Source: Fragilaria radians
Lineage: Eukaryota; Bacillariophyta; Fragilariophyceae; Fragilariales; Fragilariaceae
DNA length: 18,517 nt
Assembly (NCBI GenBank): GCA_900642245.1
Contig: CAAAJI010000460.1
Location: 6,070-24,586, forward strand
Direction of reading: 5' to 3'
Below the pieces are notes generated by a model. It worked only from the letters and a program-made list of their open reading frames with translations, was not told the origin of the DNA and searched no databases. This document shows positions 18,516 through 18,517 of the stretch, in pieces. The translations under genes were made by a program, and so were the position numbers. How positions within the stretch are numbered: position 1 is the stretch's first letter; the number at the start of each line of letters is the position of its first letter.

Positions 18516-18517
18516 CG

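Overview
The window is eukaryotic, AT-rich and repeat-dominated. It has spliceosomal GTAAG...CAG introns, simple-sequence tracts and a likely LTR insertion. It shows no operons, ribosome binding sites, tRNA or rRNA genes. A unicellular alga or other protist (a diatom-like stramenopile, for example) would fit, but that is a guess from style, not from a recognised marker gene.

The organising principle is a degraded, reshuffled array of one compound unit. The core of the unit is 'family 1', a small two-exon gene of about 166-172 codons that I do not recognise. Exon 1 (37-40 codons) is basic and ends in an R-[RK]-K-S motif. A phase-0 intron of about 140 nt follows, then an exon 2 of about 130 codons with a helical N-terminal part and a Ser/Asp/Glu-rich acidic tail. 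Four copies look intact: A (2160-2800), C (7008-7654), E (11256-11903) and F (15869-16527). Others are broken: B (2934-3570, five in-frame stops), D (10286-10475, exon 1 only), G (minus strand, 18026-18515, start lost and early stop) and H (17598-17811, C-terminal fragment). Every copy whose upstream flank lies in the window has the same 5' element about 70 bp before its start codon.

Downstream of family 1 lies 'family 2'. It is seen only as pseudogene fragments, the best being 3800-4176 and 12108-13219. The second carries a DGNCF motif resembling the catalytic-cysteine loop of OTU peptidases. In two units (8108-8539 and 17087-17407) an Asp/Glu-rich antisense open frame lies inside or next to family 2 sequence.

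The spaces between genes are filled by shared repeat blocks, named here epsilon (family 2 downstream flank), alpha, R1, beta (ending in an ATTCA-rich tract) and gamma. They recur in different combinations: 1-2025, 4177-6830, 9590-10880, 13220-15560. A 607-bp insertion at 4560-5166, absent from the paralogous site near 13655, looks like a solo LTR. At the right end the family 1 gene is split by an inversion, with 59-bp near-perfect inverted arms formed by an in-frame 63-bp tandem repeat. The stretch 8870-9590 is unique and shows no recognisable gene.

No pathway can be assigned. The most informative signals are the multicopy two-exon family itself, a sharply bounded diversified segment in exon 2 between otherwise near-identical copies A and C, and the fixed-position 5' element.
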